Assembly (NCBI GenBank): GCA_029204225.1 | Contig: CM055093.1 | Span: 3,712,974 to 3,776,973 of the forward strand | DNA length: 64,000 nucleotides | Reading direction: 5' to 3' | Source of the DNA: Diphasiastrum complanatum | Lineage: Eukaryota; Streptophyta; Lycopodiopsida; Lycopodiales; Lycopodiaceae | In this document: in pieces, positions 55,640-64,000 of the stretch | Layout: every line of letters starts with the position of its first letter | Position numbering within the stretch: the first letter of the stretch is position 1 | Program-made: the position numbers and the translations under genes | Notes under the pieces: model-generated | The model's input: the letters and a program-made list of their open reading frames with translations, nothing else | Told to the model about the DNA's origin: nothing | The model's database searches: none

Positions 55640-56830
55640 CTTATCTGCAACAACTCCAAGGAGATTTGGAGTAAATCTTGAGTGCCCCGAGAGATGTTGA
55701 CAGGCAAAAGTTGACATCCCATTGTCTTTGTATTCAACAATGGTCCTGTCTCATGGAATAGCAAGAAGCTGAATTCTACTGCATTATCTCCGACAGAGGA
55801 CAAATACAAAGTTGCTGCACATGTTAAAGGCAAAACACTACCTCCACACGCGTGCTAGGATCTTGCCTGTCCTATTGACTACTTTACATTGATCAGATTC
55901 AAATTCTACTTTATGTCCTAGAATAACTCTGCTTACAGAGAGCAGATTTGTAGAAAGATTTGGTACATGTAGGACATTGGAAAGTAGTTTAGATTGATCA
56001 TTTGCAAGATCAATCTTACTGTACCTTCACCCTTGATAGCTTGTGTGCTATTGTCGCCCAAGTGAACATATCTTTTGGTACTATAAGGCGTATAGGACTC
56101 GAAACAACCGATATGGCTTGTCATGTGCTGTGTGGCTCCAGAATCCAGTCGTTGGATGGTTGGGCTGTGATGCTTCTATAGCTGCATTTGCCATCTGATT
56201 CGATTGCCCTTTGCTGTTGTTTTTGGCTTGTACTATGCAGCAATCTTGAATCTCGTGGTTGGCTCGCTTGCAGTATCTGCAGAACAGCTTCTTCCTTGTC
56301 GGTTGGTTCGACTGCTCTTGACGCTGTGTGGGCTTTTGGTTTTGCTTTGATGGCTTCGGGCCTTTCTTCTTCTGCTTAGTCAAGCCTCTTTTGGTGTATC
56401 TAGTGTGAGAGTCAACAGTCAAGGGACTGGAGGCTTCATTCCTTCTGGTGTCTTCCTGCAACAACATTGTAATGACTCTTGAAAGAGTCAGTTCTGGGTG
56501 TGTCATGATGATCATCACCCAGCTGTCATATGAACTTGGCAAGCTTGAAAGCAGTGTCATTACTACGTCTTGATCATCTATGATTGATCTGACAATGACC
56601 ATTTTCTTCAGCAGGTTCTTGAACTGGTTAATGTGATTCTGTAGGGAATCACCGTTGGTCATCTTGAGGGAGAAGAACTTTCTCCTGAGATGTAGCTTGG
56701 AAGCTACATCATGCACTTCATACAAGGTGCTCAAGGTGTCCCAGACTTTCTTGGAGGTCTGAGCTTCAGACACATGACCGATTTGTGTGTCTATGTTTTT
56801 GCGGACTGTGCGACAATGAAAGTAAAACTG
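55640..56830 (-). pseudogene. Copia gag-protease fragment, minus strand
   Basis: Gag reads KVWDTLSTLYEVHDVASKLH and LRRKFFSLKM from about 56750 down, then LLSSLPSSYDSWVMI, a basic Gln-rich region and the knuckle CRYCKRANHEIQDC (about 56240-56285). The protease part (about 55930-56150) has HMTSHIGCFESY but its DSG is ruined. It continues with LGDNSTQAIKGEGTVRL, and a decayed LLSVSRVILGHKVEFE lies near 55880-55940. The Gag is of the same lineage as element E (28716) and the fragment at 7657. LTRs are not seen. Confidence 0.8.
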
Positions 56831-56990
56831 TAGCGATATGAATGGAACTAGATTAACATGGGATTTAGGAGAGTAGAGGAGATAAATCCAACACGTTCAA
56901 AGGCCAAAAAGAGAAAGTATGCAAGCTGCAGAAAGCACTACATGTCTAGTATGCTTTCGATGTTGGCAATGGTTGTTTCTCCTAGTCAAG
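56831..56990. other. Junction between two opposed copia fragments
   Basis: Short unrecognised sequence between the minus-strand gag fragment and the plus-strand RNase H fragment. No LTR end or target copy visible. Confidence 0.3.
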
Positions 56991-57357
56991 TAAAAAGCAG
57001 GATACTGTATCACTTTCCACGACAAAGGCCAAATATAAAGCTTTATGCTCAACAACACAAGAAGCAACTTGGCTACGGTAGGTACTTGGAGAGATTGGTA
57101 TAAGGCAAGCCAAAGGTACAATTATTTCTTGTGATAGTCAAAGTGGAATTCAATTGGCTAAAAGTCCCATGCTTCATGCTAGAACAAAGCACATAGAAGT
57201 AAAATATCATTTTATACGTGAGAAGCTTTGTTTGAAAGATGTAGATGTGATTCATTGTAGCACCGCTACACAAGTGGCTGATATATTCACGAAATTGCTA
57301 AGCAGAGACAAATTTGAGGATTTCAGGCTAAAGCTTGGAGTAGAATTAACATCTTGA
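56991..57357 (+). pseudogene. Copia RNase H, C-terminal fragment
   Basis: Reads LSTTKAKYKAL (near 57013; the catalytic Glu of EAEY is replaced by Lys), then CDSQSGIQLAKSPMLHARTK and HIEVKYHFIREKL (57130-57230) and ADIFTKLLSRDKFEDFR (57280-57330), followed by a stop at 57355. It is most like the C terminus of element H but not part of it. A 3' LTR follows. Confidence 0.8.
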
Positions 57358-57509
57358 AGGCTGAACAGGTTGATAGACATGCTTACTTTATCTTGCTTAC
57401 AACATCTTGGTAATGTATATTTTACTTTTAAGTTAAAAGCAACTATGCTATCATGGAGGCATGTTCCATGAGTAGTTTACTTGTTGATAGGATGTTGACG
57501 TTAATTATT

Positions 57510-57783
57510 GAGGGAGAGAGTTGAAAAGTGCAATAATTAACTTGCTATTATTTTACGGTCATTTGCCACTTTTTGATGGCTACTTTCTCTCTCCTGATTT
57601 TAGACATTGGGCAAGTCTTTCTCGAGCCCCTTAGTTGCTACTTAGGTGATTTTTCTTGTACTTCCATGATTAGTGTCAATATACAGTGTTTGGTGAGCAA
57701 TCAATCGTTCTCTTGTCTCGAAGCACTTTATGATGTGTTGTGGCGATTGAATCGATCAGAGTCTTGTTATTGTCAACTCTAGC
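57510..57783 (+). repeat. Polypurine tract and 3' LTR of the preceding copia fragment
   Basis: GAGGGAGAGAG (about 57510-57520) is followed by TGAAAAGTGCAATAATTAAC at 57522. The LTR end is placed near 57776-57783 (GTCA or AGCA), giving roughly 255-262 bp. There is no second copy in the window. Confidence 0.5.
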
Positions 57784-58135
57784 AACCATAATTAATATAA
57801 GAAACGTACCCAAATGGTGCTATATCATAATCATGGAATGCAGGTGGATATGTTGCCAATAGAGTGGTGCGATTAATTTGCCAAAAAATAATAGCAACCT
57901 CATCTAAGGCAAAGAGAATTTGTCGTTGATCAAACAATAGGAGTCAATCATAATGTGCTAGGAAAATTCCAATGCATGATGGGAGATCCCAACAAGAATA
58001 TAGCAATGACTCCAAAGAAAAACGTTCTAGCAAAAAAAGGAACATAACCATAAAGTACTCTTATAAGGAAAAAATAAATGCAAAGGTAATTCCAGGGAAA
58101 GCTTGAAAAATATTACTTGCACAAGTCCAAGGATT
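57784..58135. other. Unannotated stretch
   Basis: No coding region or LTR boundary recognised. Confidence 0.4.
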
Positions 58136-58415
58136 GGACCATCAGCCGACGCCACCTCCAAGAAGATCGAACCAAGTGCGCACACAACCCACGAGGTATA
58201 TTCCTGAGTCTGCCTGCCTTTAAATGCAGGAACCGACTACTGTCGAAGAGGCACTTAGCCAACCAGACTCCGATCTCTGGAGAGAAGCGATGGACAGAGA
58301 GTATTCCTCTCTAATCAAGAACCATACATGGTCACTAGTCGAACCGCCTATTGGCAACAATCTTATCGATTGCAAGTGGGTCTTTAAGATCAAGTATAAC
58401 GCCAATGGCCCCCCA
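58136..58415 (+). pseudogene. Copia linker and RT start, plus strand
   Basis: The linker PRRSNQVRTQPTRYIPE (about 58150-58205, in a shifted frame) is followed by QEPTTVEEALSQPDSDLWRE (58227-58285), NHTWSLVEPP (58320-58350) and IDCKWVFKIKYNANG (58366-58410). This is the N-terminal part of copia RT. It stops at about 58415, where the opposite strand carries another RT fragment. Confidence 0.8.
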
Positions 58416-58419
58416 TCTC

Positions 58420-58890
58420 ACCATTTCCTAGCAGACCGCATATCCTTGTGGTTGCAGCATATAAACTTCCTCTTCTAAGTCACCATTCAAAAATGCCGAT
58501 TTCACATCCATTTAATGAATTTTCCAACCAAAAAATGAAGCTAATGCGATCACCAAGCATAAAGTAGTCCACTTAACTATAGGAGCAAATGTCTCTTCAA
58601 AGTCAATACCTTTGCTTTGCTCGTAGGCTATAGCCTTTGACCACCATGCGTGCCTTGTGTTTCGCAATCGATCCATCACCATGAAACTTAGTTCTATATA
58701 CCCATTAATTACTAATGGGTTTCTTACCAAATGGAAGATCAACTAGGTCCCATGTACCATGTCTTTGAATCGAGTCCATCTCGTCCTCTAGCCCCTTGCC
58801 ATTCTTTAAGATCTTTCGCCTCTTCAAAGGTTGTTGGTTCTTGACACTTCATGATGTCACTCATAAGGACGTAGTTCACATTTGAATCGG
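58420..58890 (-). pseudogene. Copia linker and RT fragment, minus strand
   Basis: The minus strand reads NYVLMSDIMKCQEPTTFEEA (about 58815-58875), a frameshifted region, then SIAKHKARMVVKGYS (about 58630-58680), GIDFEETFAPIVKWTTLCL (about 58560-58615), SFFGWKIH (about 58512-58540) and the decayed DVKSAFLNGDLEEEVYM equivalent (about 58460-58510). It faces the plus-strand RT fragment head to head at about 58415. Confidence 0.75.
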
Positions 58891-58914
58891 AAACATGCTC
58901 GAATCGGTTCCCGA

Positions 58915-59035
58915 GTAAAAAAATTTAAAATTGGCTCGGGAAATGAAAAATTGTTCGAATCGGCCGATTCAAACCTGACTTGGCCGGTTCAAACCGGTCG
59001 AATTGGCCAATTTGAATTGCCAATTTGAACTGGTG
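58915..59035. repeat. Cluster of short perfect palindromes
   Basis: Within about 120 bp: GAATCGGCCGATTC (58955-58968), CCGGTTCAAACCGG (58983-58996), AATTGGCCAATT (59000-59011), and two CAATTTGAA phrases. It interrupts the copia linker whose parts lie on both sides. It may be a small inserted foldback-like sequence, or a locally duplicated one. Confidence 0.55.
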
Positions 59036-59215
59036 CATGAAACATTGGATCCTGGTAGATTCATCCTCGCATCTTTCATGGTCTTCTCGTACCACTTTGC
59101 TACCTTCAATTCAAGTGACACACTTCTTGGCGAATAAGTGTCCCAAGGAGTGTCTTGATACATCCTTTTGTTTTCCACAGGTTTTTCCTTGACGTGAAAC
59201 TTGGATCAAGAGTCT
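59036..59215 (-). pseudogene. Copia linker fragment, minus strand
   Basis: The minus strand gives DTPWDTYSPRSVSLELKVAK and WYEKTMKDARMNLPG, which fits the variable region between copia integrase and RT. It lies directly upstream of the minus-strand RT at 58420-58890. The identification rests on position and weak resemblance. Confidence 0.4.
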
Positions 59216-62200
59216 TGCCTCAACCTACACCCTCATCCATATGATTATTTTCATATTTTGTTGCAAAAAAGGATTAAAAAAGTGAGATTAAGGACTTTAG
59301 ACAATGGCCAACAAAGAAAATCACATCGTCATGGGCATCAAGTTGCAACAACACCAATGCACTTAGAAAAACTCAATTTTGGTCACAAACAAAAAAGCTA
59401 TGAGAAAAATTATGAAAATTATGCTAGAGAGAGAAAATGGCCAAAGAGAAAGGGTCTAGAGAGAAAACAATTGGAAAGAGAAAAATCAATGCCTTCCCAA
59501 TTGCTCAAAAAAGTGCTTTGTTATCATGTTATAAACTCAATATATAATGAACAATCGCTAAAGCACGACAAGCAGTAGCTAAGCATAGACTACATTTCCC
59601 ACTAAGAGTTCAAGCGATACCCTATTAAAACAAAGGGAATACAATTATCTACCTAATGACTGCATGATTATATATGTCATCTAGAGGCCCTTTTCAGAGA
59701 TTAGGGCAAATTAGGGTAGTTGGGTCCCTTAAGGACATGCTCTTAATGACAACTGGCCCAGTACCTACAGTTATGCTAATTAGGGCAACTAGTGATTAGG
59801 GTTAGGGGAGGAGGATGAGTCCATAACACTTAGCCTATTAGAGTTGGTGGGTTCATGGTGTTCGTTTATATGTAGCAGAGTTCTATTGATACATCACAAT
59901 AGAGCTTGTTTATGGGCATTTGGCAGTAGAGATTTCATGGCATAATTTTTGCTTGCCTACATCAATTTCTTTATGGAAGATAGTTGGTGTGCCTTGTATA
60001 GGATGTTTGGTCCATTGATATGTTTCATTGATGCTTTCATAGTGCAGTTTGGCAACATCCATTAGATGATCTTTTCTAGTAGTGTTTGTTCAGGCAACAT
60101 ACACATTCGTGGCATGTTCAAGCTCAAGATACTTTTGATACCTATGACTTTTCTTAAGAGGTATGGTGGGGTGCACTTTGATGTTTAGAGGGATTCAAGA
60201 CTCATAGGTATGGCAACTTGGTCTTAGATTGCAACAATAGTGTATTTGTAAGAACAATATCAACATTGTGGATTTGATGCCATGATTTTGTAATGCTGCC
60301 ATCATATGGGATTCTTAGTCATCATACATGATTGTTTGTTGAAGCATTCTCAAATGCATTATCTATAATGTTCATCATGATGCCTTCTTTTGGCATTCTT
60401 AGTCCAGTTGTATAAATTGGTGGAGTTTACATGATCATTTGACTATTGTTTGATGGTGCAGCTTTTTGTTTGGTGTATTGCATTTGCCACAACTATACGT
60501 TCAACATATGCATTTTTGTGCTCAGCTATCCGACATTGACATATAATTGCAGCATCTTTAACATATGCATTTTTGCAGTTTCATATTTTATGGTGTATAC
60601 ATTAGTTAGACTTTGAAGCCCATTAATATTACAGTTTTATGATTTTTTATATGCGTTACAGTTTGTTTGAAACAGAGCAGTGGGATTGGGCTATCCATCA
60701 TAACTCAAGAATAATGGCCCACTGTTATGTACTCAAATCTACTTATAAATTTCTTATGCACACTCTTTTGGGATAAAGCAAACTCACAAATTGATAGTTG
60801 TTGCTTTTTATATAATATTCATTTGGACTATGGTTTTATCTTGCATATGAATGTGTCTCTGAGAGGAATCGAACTTCAAACCTCAAGGTGAGTAAAGTAG
60901 CAGTCAGTGATTCAGATGTGGGTGAGTACTGGAATTGATTCAGTAATACACTTTAGCAGCTTAGAAAGATTTTAATGTTGACAACATTCTTTAGTTCCTT
61001 GTGTCAAGTCGCTGAAAGGACTAGGATTTCTGGCAAATCGAGTTAGGGCACCGAGAAATTAACTTTCATGTTTCAGCACTTAGTTTTTGGTGCTGGATTT
61101 TGGTCTTCCATGGGTTATATTACGTGCCCTGTTTGCCTACGGCAAGTCGCTTGAGATTCTTTTTGTGGATCATTGTCCAAATTATCAAAGGCCTACTTAC
61201 CAAGTTTCCAGTTTTGTCGCAAGCAATTTTCATACGTCCTATTGATAAAAGTACCTACTGTTTTTAGGATCTTATTGCATTTTGTGTTTTATGATTAAGT
61301 TGCTTATTTCAAATTCCTATTAAAAATTTGCAAATTCTCTGAAAGTTGGGGAGATAGAAGTGAGTTCTCAGGGCCTTGTCGGCACTATCCTTTTTATCAT
61401 TCATGATACAGTTTTCAGAATCTGATCACACTGTTGAGTTTTTAAGTATGACCATTGAGACATTTAATAGTACCCATGCAATTTGAGACTTAGCTTGCTG
61501 AAAATTCCCAGGCATCGTTTGCTATCTTCTTTAGGGTCTCAAACCCCAGAAAGCATGCTTAATTTGCTTCTCTGCATTATGGTATTTGTGTTTAAAAATT
61601 TAAGATCTATGCAGCAACTCATTTGATACTTGGAACTTTTCAGTACTTTATCTCTACCACAAGTAAGTTGCTGAAAAGTCACAGCTGCTAAATGATCTCT
61701 ATTTTAGGGTCAATAGGGTCTACTTCTGGTATTTAGGCCTTTGAAGCACTTTAATTGATGCACGTGTTGAGGGAATTGATATGCTTGAGACTTTACTTAG
61801 GAGAAGCCTGATCAGCTTGGTAGAAAGAATCCATATACCAATGATAGGTAGACCCACAAGATGATTTTAATCTGGAAGACATTTCAGATGTTCAGTTGAT
61901 TTCTTTGCAGAACATGGAAATTTATGTCTTTTCCAGGTTTCATCTCATGAAATTGGTTAAATAAGTAATTTCATTCAGAACTATGAGTTCTCATTTCTTA
62001 TGTCAACATAATAGTATTATGCGTAGGTTTTTATTCCAGCCTTTACATGACATTTAACTTTCTTTGTCATGCACAGGTATTCAATAAGTTTAACAGTTGT
62101 GGTTGTCCTGAGAACTTGTAAACAGCTCTAAAATATTAAATAAGCTCGCTGTATGCTGTGTATCCTATGTATACTTGCTGGAGGAAATAAATGTCTGTGC

Positions 62201-63100
62201 TGAACCTAGCCAATATTCAGTTCCACAAGTCCAATGTGATTGTTAGTTTGTCTGGGGCCTGCTGGAGCTTGTTTCGAAGCAGCTTGCTTGCTTGTTATGC
62301 CTGACAAGGTGATGAAAATGCTATGATAGTTCCCAGTTGAAGCAAAACAGTTTAGTAATATGCATCTATGTTTGGCAAAAGATCAGGAAAAGGGGAGTGG
62401 AATTTCTAATATTAAAGGATTGCATGTTTGCATAATATGGCCAAATGGGTCTGTCTAGCTCATGCGACTTTGGAAATCTAACATCTCCGAACCAGGATAC
62501 ACTTGATATGCTCTTGGTTGGCACCAGTTTTTTTCATTCTCATACATAATTTGAAATTATATCAATCAACTACGTTGATGTCCTAGGGCCTTGATGTCAG
62601 GAACCACTTATCAACAACGCTTCTTTCATGCCAGTGAAAATGTCTTTGTATGGAACAACAAAGAGTTCCTTTCAGGACCTTCCTTGATTTGTGAGTTTTT
62701 GTAGTACTGAGTTCAGCTTTCCACATTCTGAACATTTATAAGATGGTTTAATAAGAACAGTTCTGCAGAAGTGACTAATTGATGTGTTCTGTACACTGCA
62801 GCCCTAAGGCACCAAATTCCATTTTGAAGCTTTTGAAAGCTATTGTGAGCATCAACATATTCAGGCTACCATAACTATGCTTCAGAACACTATGCCCTAA
62901 ACATTTTATGCAATGCCATTACTCCTGGCTTATCTTTATTTAGCTATGAGATCATTCTACGGGCATTGATACCCTCTTAAAGTTCTAGCCAACTTTCACG
63001 ACTCAAGGTTAATCACTTAAAGTCCAATTTTCATCCTCCACATTGTGATGCATTTTCAAATTTCCAGAGAGTTAGTTTATTACATAACAACCCACACACA
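59216..63100. other. Long unannotated stretch
   Basis: Nearly 4 kb of AT-rich sequence with short open frames only. I see no retrotransposon motif, tRNA or conserved exon. TTAGGGCAAATTAGGG-like phrases near 59690-59800 are too sparse to be telomere-like repeats. It could contain introns or untranslated parts of a gene outside the window. Confidence 0.45.
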
Positions 63101-63307
63101 TTGGGTAGAAAGTGGAGCAACTTCATTGAAGGATCTCATGTCCAGTGGAGTGGACAAGCGCCTAGAAGATTATGCTCGGCCATAAGCATTAATGGGCATT
63201 GGTGTGTATCATTTCATTTGATACAAATGATAGTGTCATGGCATATGAGCAATAGAGGTGGACAAACATTTCCTTTGTGTATCCGAGAGTGGCTGCCAGA
63301 TGGATAG
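63101..63307 (+). CDS. Unrecognised short ORF
   Basis: A 68-codon frame starting MGRKWSNFIEGSHVQWSG. I do not recognise any domain. It ends 9 bp before the next frame, and the composition is not obviously repeat-derived. It could be an exon fragment of a decayed gene or element that continues to the right. Confidence 0.2.
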   Translation: MGRKWSNFIEGSHVQWSGQAPRRLCSAISINGHWCVSFHLIQMIVSWHMSNRGGQTFPLCIREWLPDG

Positions 63308-63316
63308 AGATTCATA

Positions 63317-63631
63317 ATGCGGAACACCAATTCAAAGTGGCTAAAAGAGCCAAACAAGCACGCACTAGCAAGACAGAACCTTCAAGAATTAGATCTAGAC
63401 AGGCCAATTAATTGGGCAGACTGGAATAGGCAGCTAGTCCAAAGATTTGAAACTATGCACAGTGAACTGCCCAGAATAGTGATTGATGCAAACAACCAAA
63501 GGACCTATAGAAGGGTTGAAAGGCTACTGTACAGGGTTAAAAGAGACTATCTTTTGATGGGAAAGTCGATGGAAAAAGGATTCAAAAGTTCCAAAAGGCT
63601 ATATCAGAAATCCTACACTGATGTTGGATAA
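63317..63631 (+). CDS. Unrecognised basic ORF
   Basis: A 104-codon frame, Lys/Arg-rich and probably helical (NKHALARQNLQELDL, INWADWNRQLVQRFE, YRRVERLLYRVKRDYLLMG). I recognise no family. The regular charge pattern and lack of low-complexity sequence make it more plausible as former coding sequence than most short frames here. Because several frames follow one another in this end of the window, a decayed gene or transposon is possible. Confidence 0.3.
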   Translation: MRNTNSKWLKEPNKHALARQNLQELDLDRPINWADWNRQLVQRFETMHSELPRIVIDANNQRTYRRVERLLYRVKRDYLLMGKSMEKGFKSSKRLYQKSYTDVG

Positions 63632-64000
63632 TCTGGAATTAACTATGAAATATGAGGCTTATAGATGGGTTAGGGAAGATGCATGATCCCACAAAGATAG
63701 GTGCAGCAACAAATGATGTCGCTATTGAGGACAAGTACTACATATTAACATTTAGCGTTCAACAAATAACTGAGCCTGAAATTCCAAGGATCATGGAACA
63801 CAAAGAAATTTGAAGGACCTACTGCTTGTGCAAGGGAAAAGGGACATGCTCTATCTGAAAAAGGAGTGTGTACCTAATGAATTAGGAAGGTCATCATTTT
63901 TTATAGACTTTTGGATCTAAACATGGAAGGTGCCAAGAACTTAAGATTGTAGGAGGCTCTACGGCACATGTTTGAAAGTACAAATTGCAAAACCCTGCAG
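63632..64000. other. Window end, nothing assigned
   Basis: One stretch (about 63690-63800) reads AATNDVAIEDKYYILTFSVQ in one frame without stops and could continue the ORFs to its left after a frameshift, but I cannot name it. Confidence 0.25.

Noticed and set aside
59690-59810. TTAGGG-like words suggesting an interstitial telomere repeat
   Set aside because: Only a few isolated words, and plant telomere repeats are TTTAGGG in arrays; none here.
60860-60900. tRNA T-arm-like phrase (GAGGAATCGAAC)
   Set aside because: No matching acceptor, D or anticodon stems; the T stem itself does not pair.

Overview
This window is nuclear DNA of a land plant with a large, repeat-filled genome. The evidence is a single intronless BTB/NPH3-type gene (a plant-specific family), many plant Ty1-copia LTR retrotransposons with primer-binding sites of the initiator tRNA-Met type (TGGTATCAGAGC), Ty3-type gag fragments, and a CACTA (En/Spm-like) DNA transposon end. 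The sequence alone does not tell me whether it is a fern, gymnosperm or angiosperm.

Layout. 1-1430: internally deleted Ty1-copia fragment. 3990-7504: two decayed Ty3-type gag copies on the minus strand, separated by a stretch rich in a short inverted motif (TGCGAGAGTT/AACTCTCGCA). 7657-9985: decayed copia, plus strand, followed by a third Ty3 gag scrap. 10304-11740: a copia LTR with PBS, leader and the start of gag. 12050-13570: Ty3 integrase scrap and an LTR-like segment. 14405-16847: microsatellites and the right part of a CACTA element (transposase-like exons, a duplicated short exon, AT-rich subterminal repeats and the CACTACAAA terminus). This end abuts a minus-strand copia (A, 16851-26605), whose leader holds a very young complete copia (B, 19958-25818; 653-bp LTRs that look identical, 5-bp TSD GTTCC, uninterrupted 1316-aa gag-pol). 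27218-32160: plus-strand copia E with a segment of about 1 kb (linker and RT) inverted in place. 32438-43162: copia D, whose gag was split by copia C (33352-39332; 682-bp LTRs, TSD AGAAT, 1263-aa gag-pol lacking about 59 residues between RT and RNase H).

43163-50200 holds the only recognisable host gene, a BTB-NPH3 (NRL) protein at 46889-48550. Upstream are tandem duplications of 58, 36 and 96 bp, degenerate repeats and a short uORF. 50201-55108: copia H on the minus strand, with short LTRs that lack TG...CA ends, an integrase-to-RT deletion and a 1.2-kb leader. 55640-59215: further copia scraps in both orientations and a cluster of short palindromes. 59216-64000: mostly unannotated, with two unrecognised short ORFs near the end.

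From nesting, C is younger than D, and B is younger than A. The CACTA terminus sits inside A, but the rest of A is not visible beyond it. The palindrome TTCACACGTGTGAA (a G-box core) recurs in LTRs of at least three different copia families. I found no CRISPR array, rRNA or convincing tRNA gene, and nothing that clearly amounts to an undescribed system. The best leads are the shared LTR palindrome, the in-place inversion, the RNase H-deleted but open element C, and the repeat-built upstream region of the NPH3-type gene.
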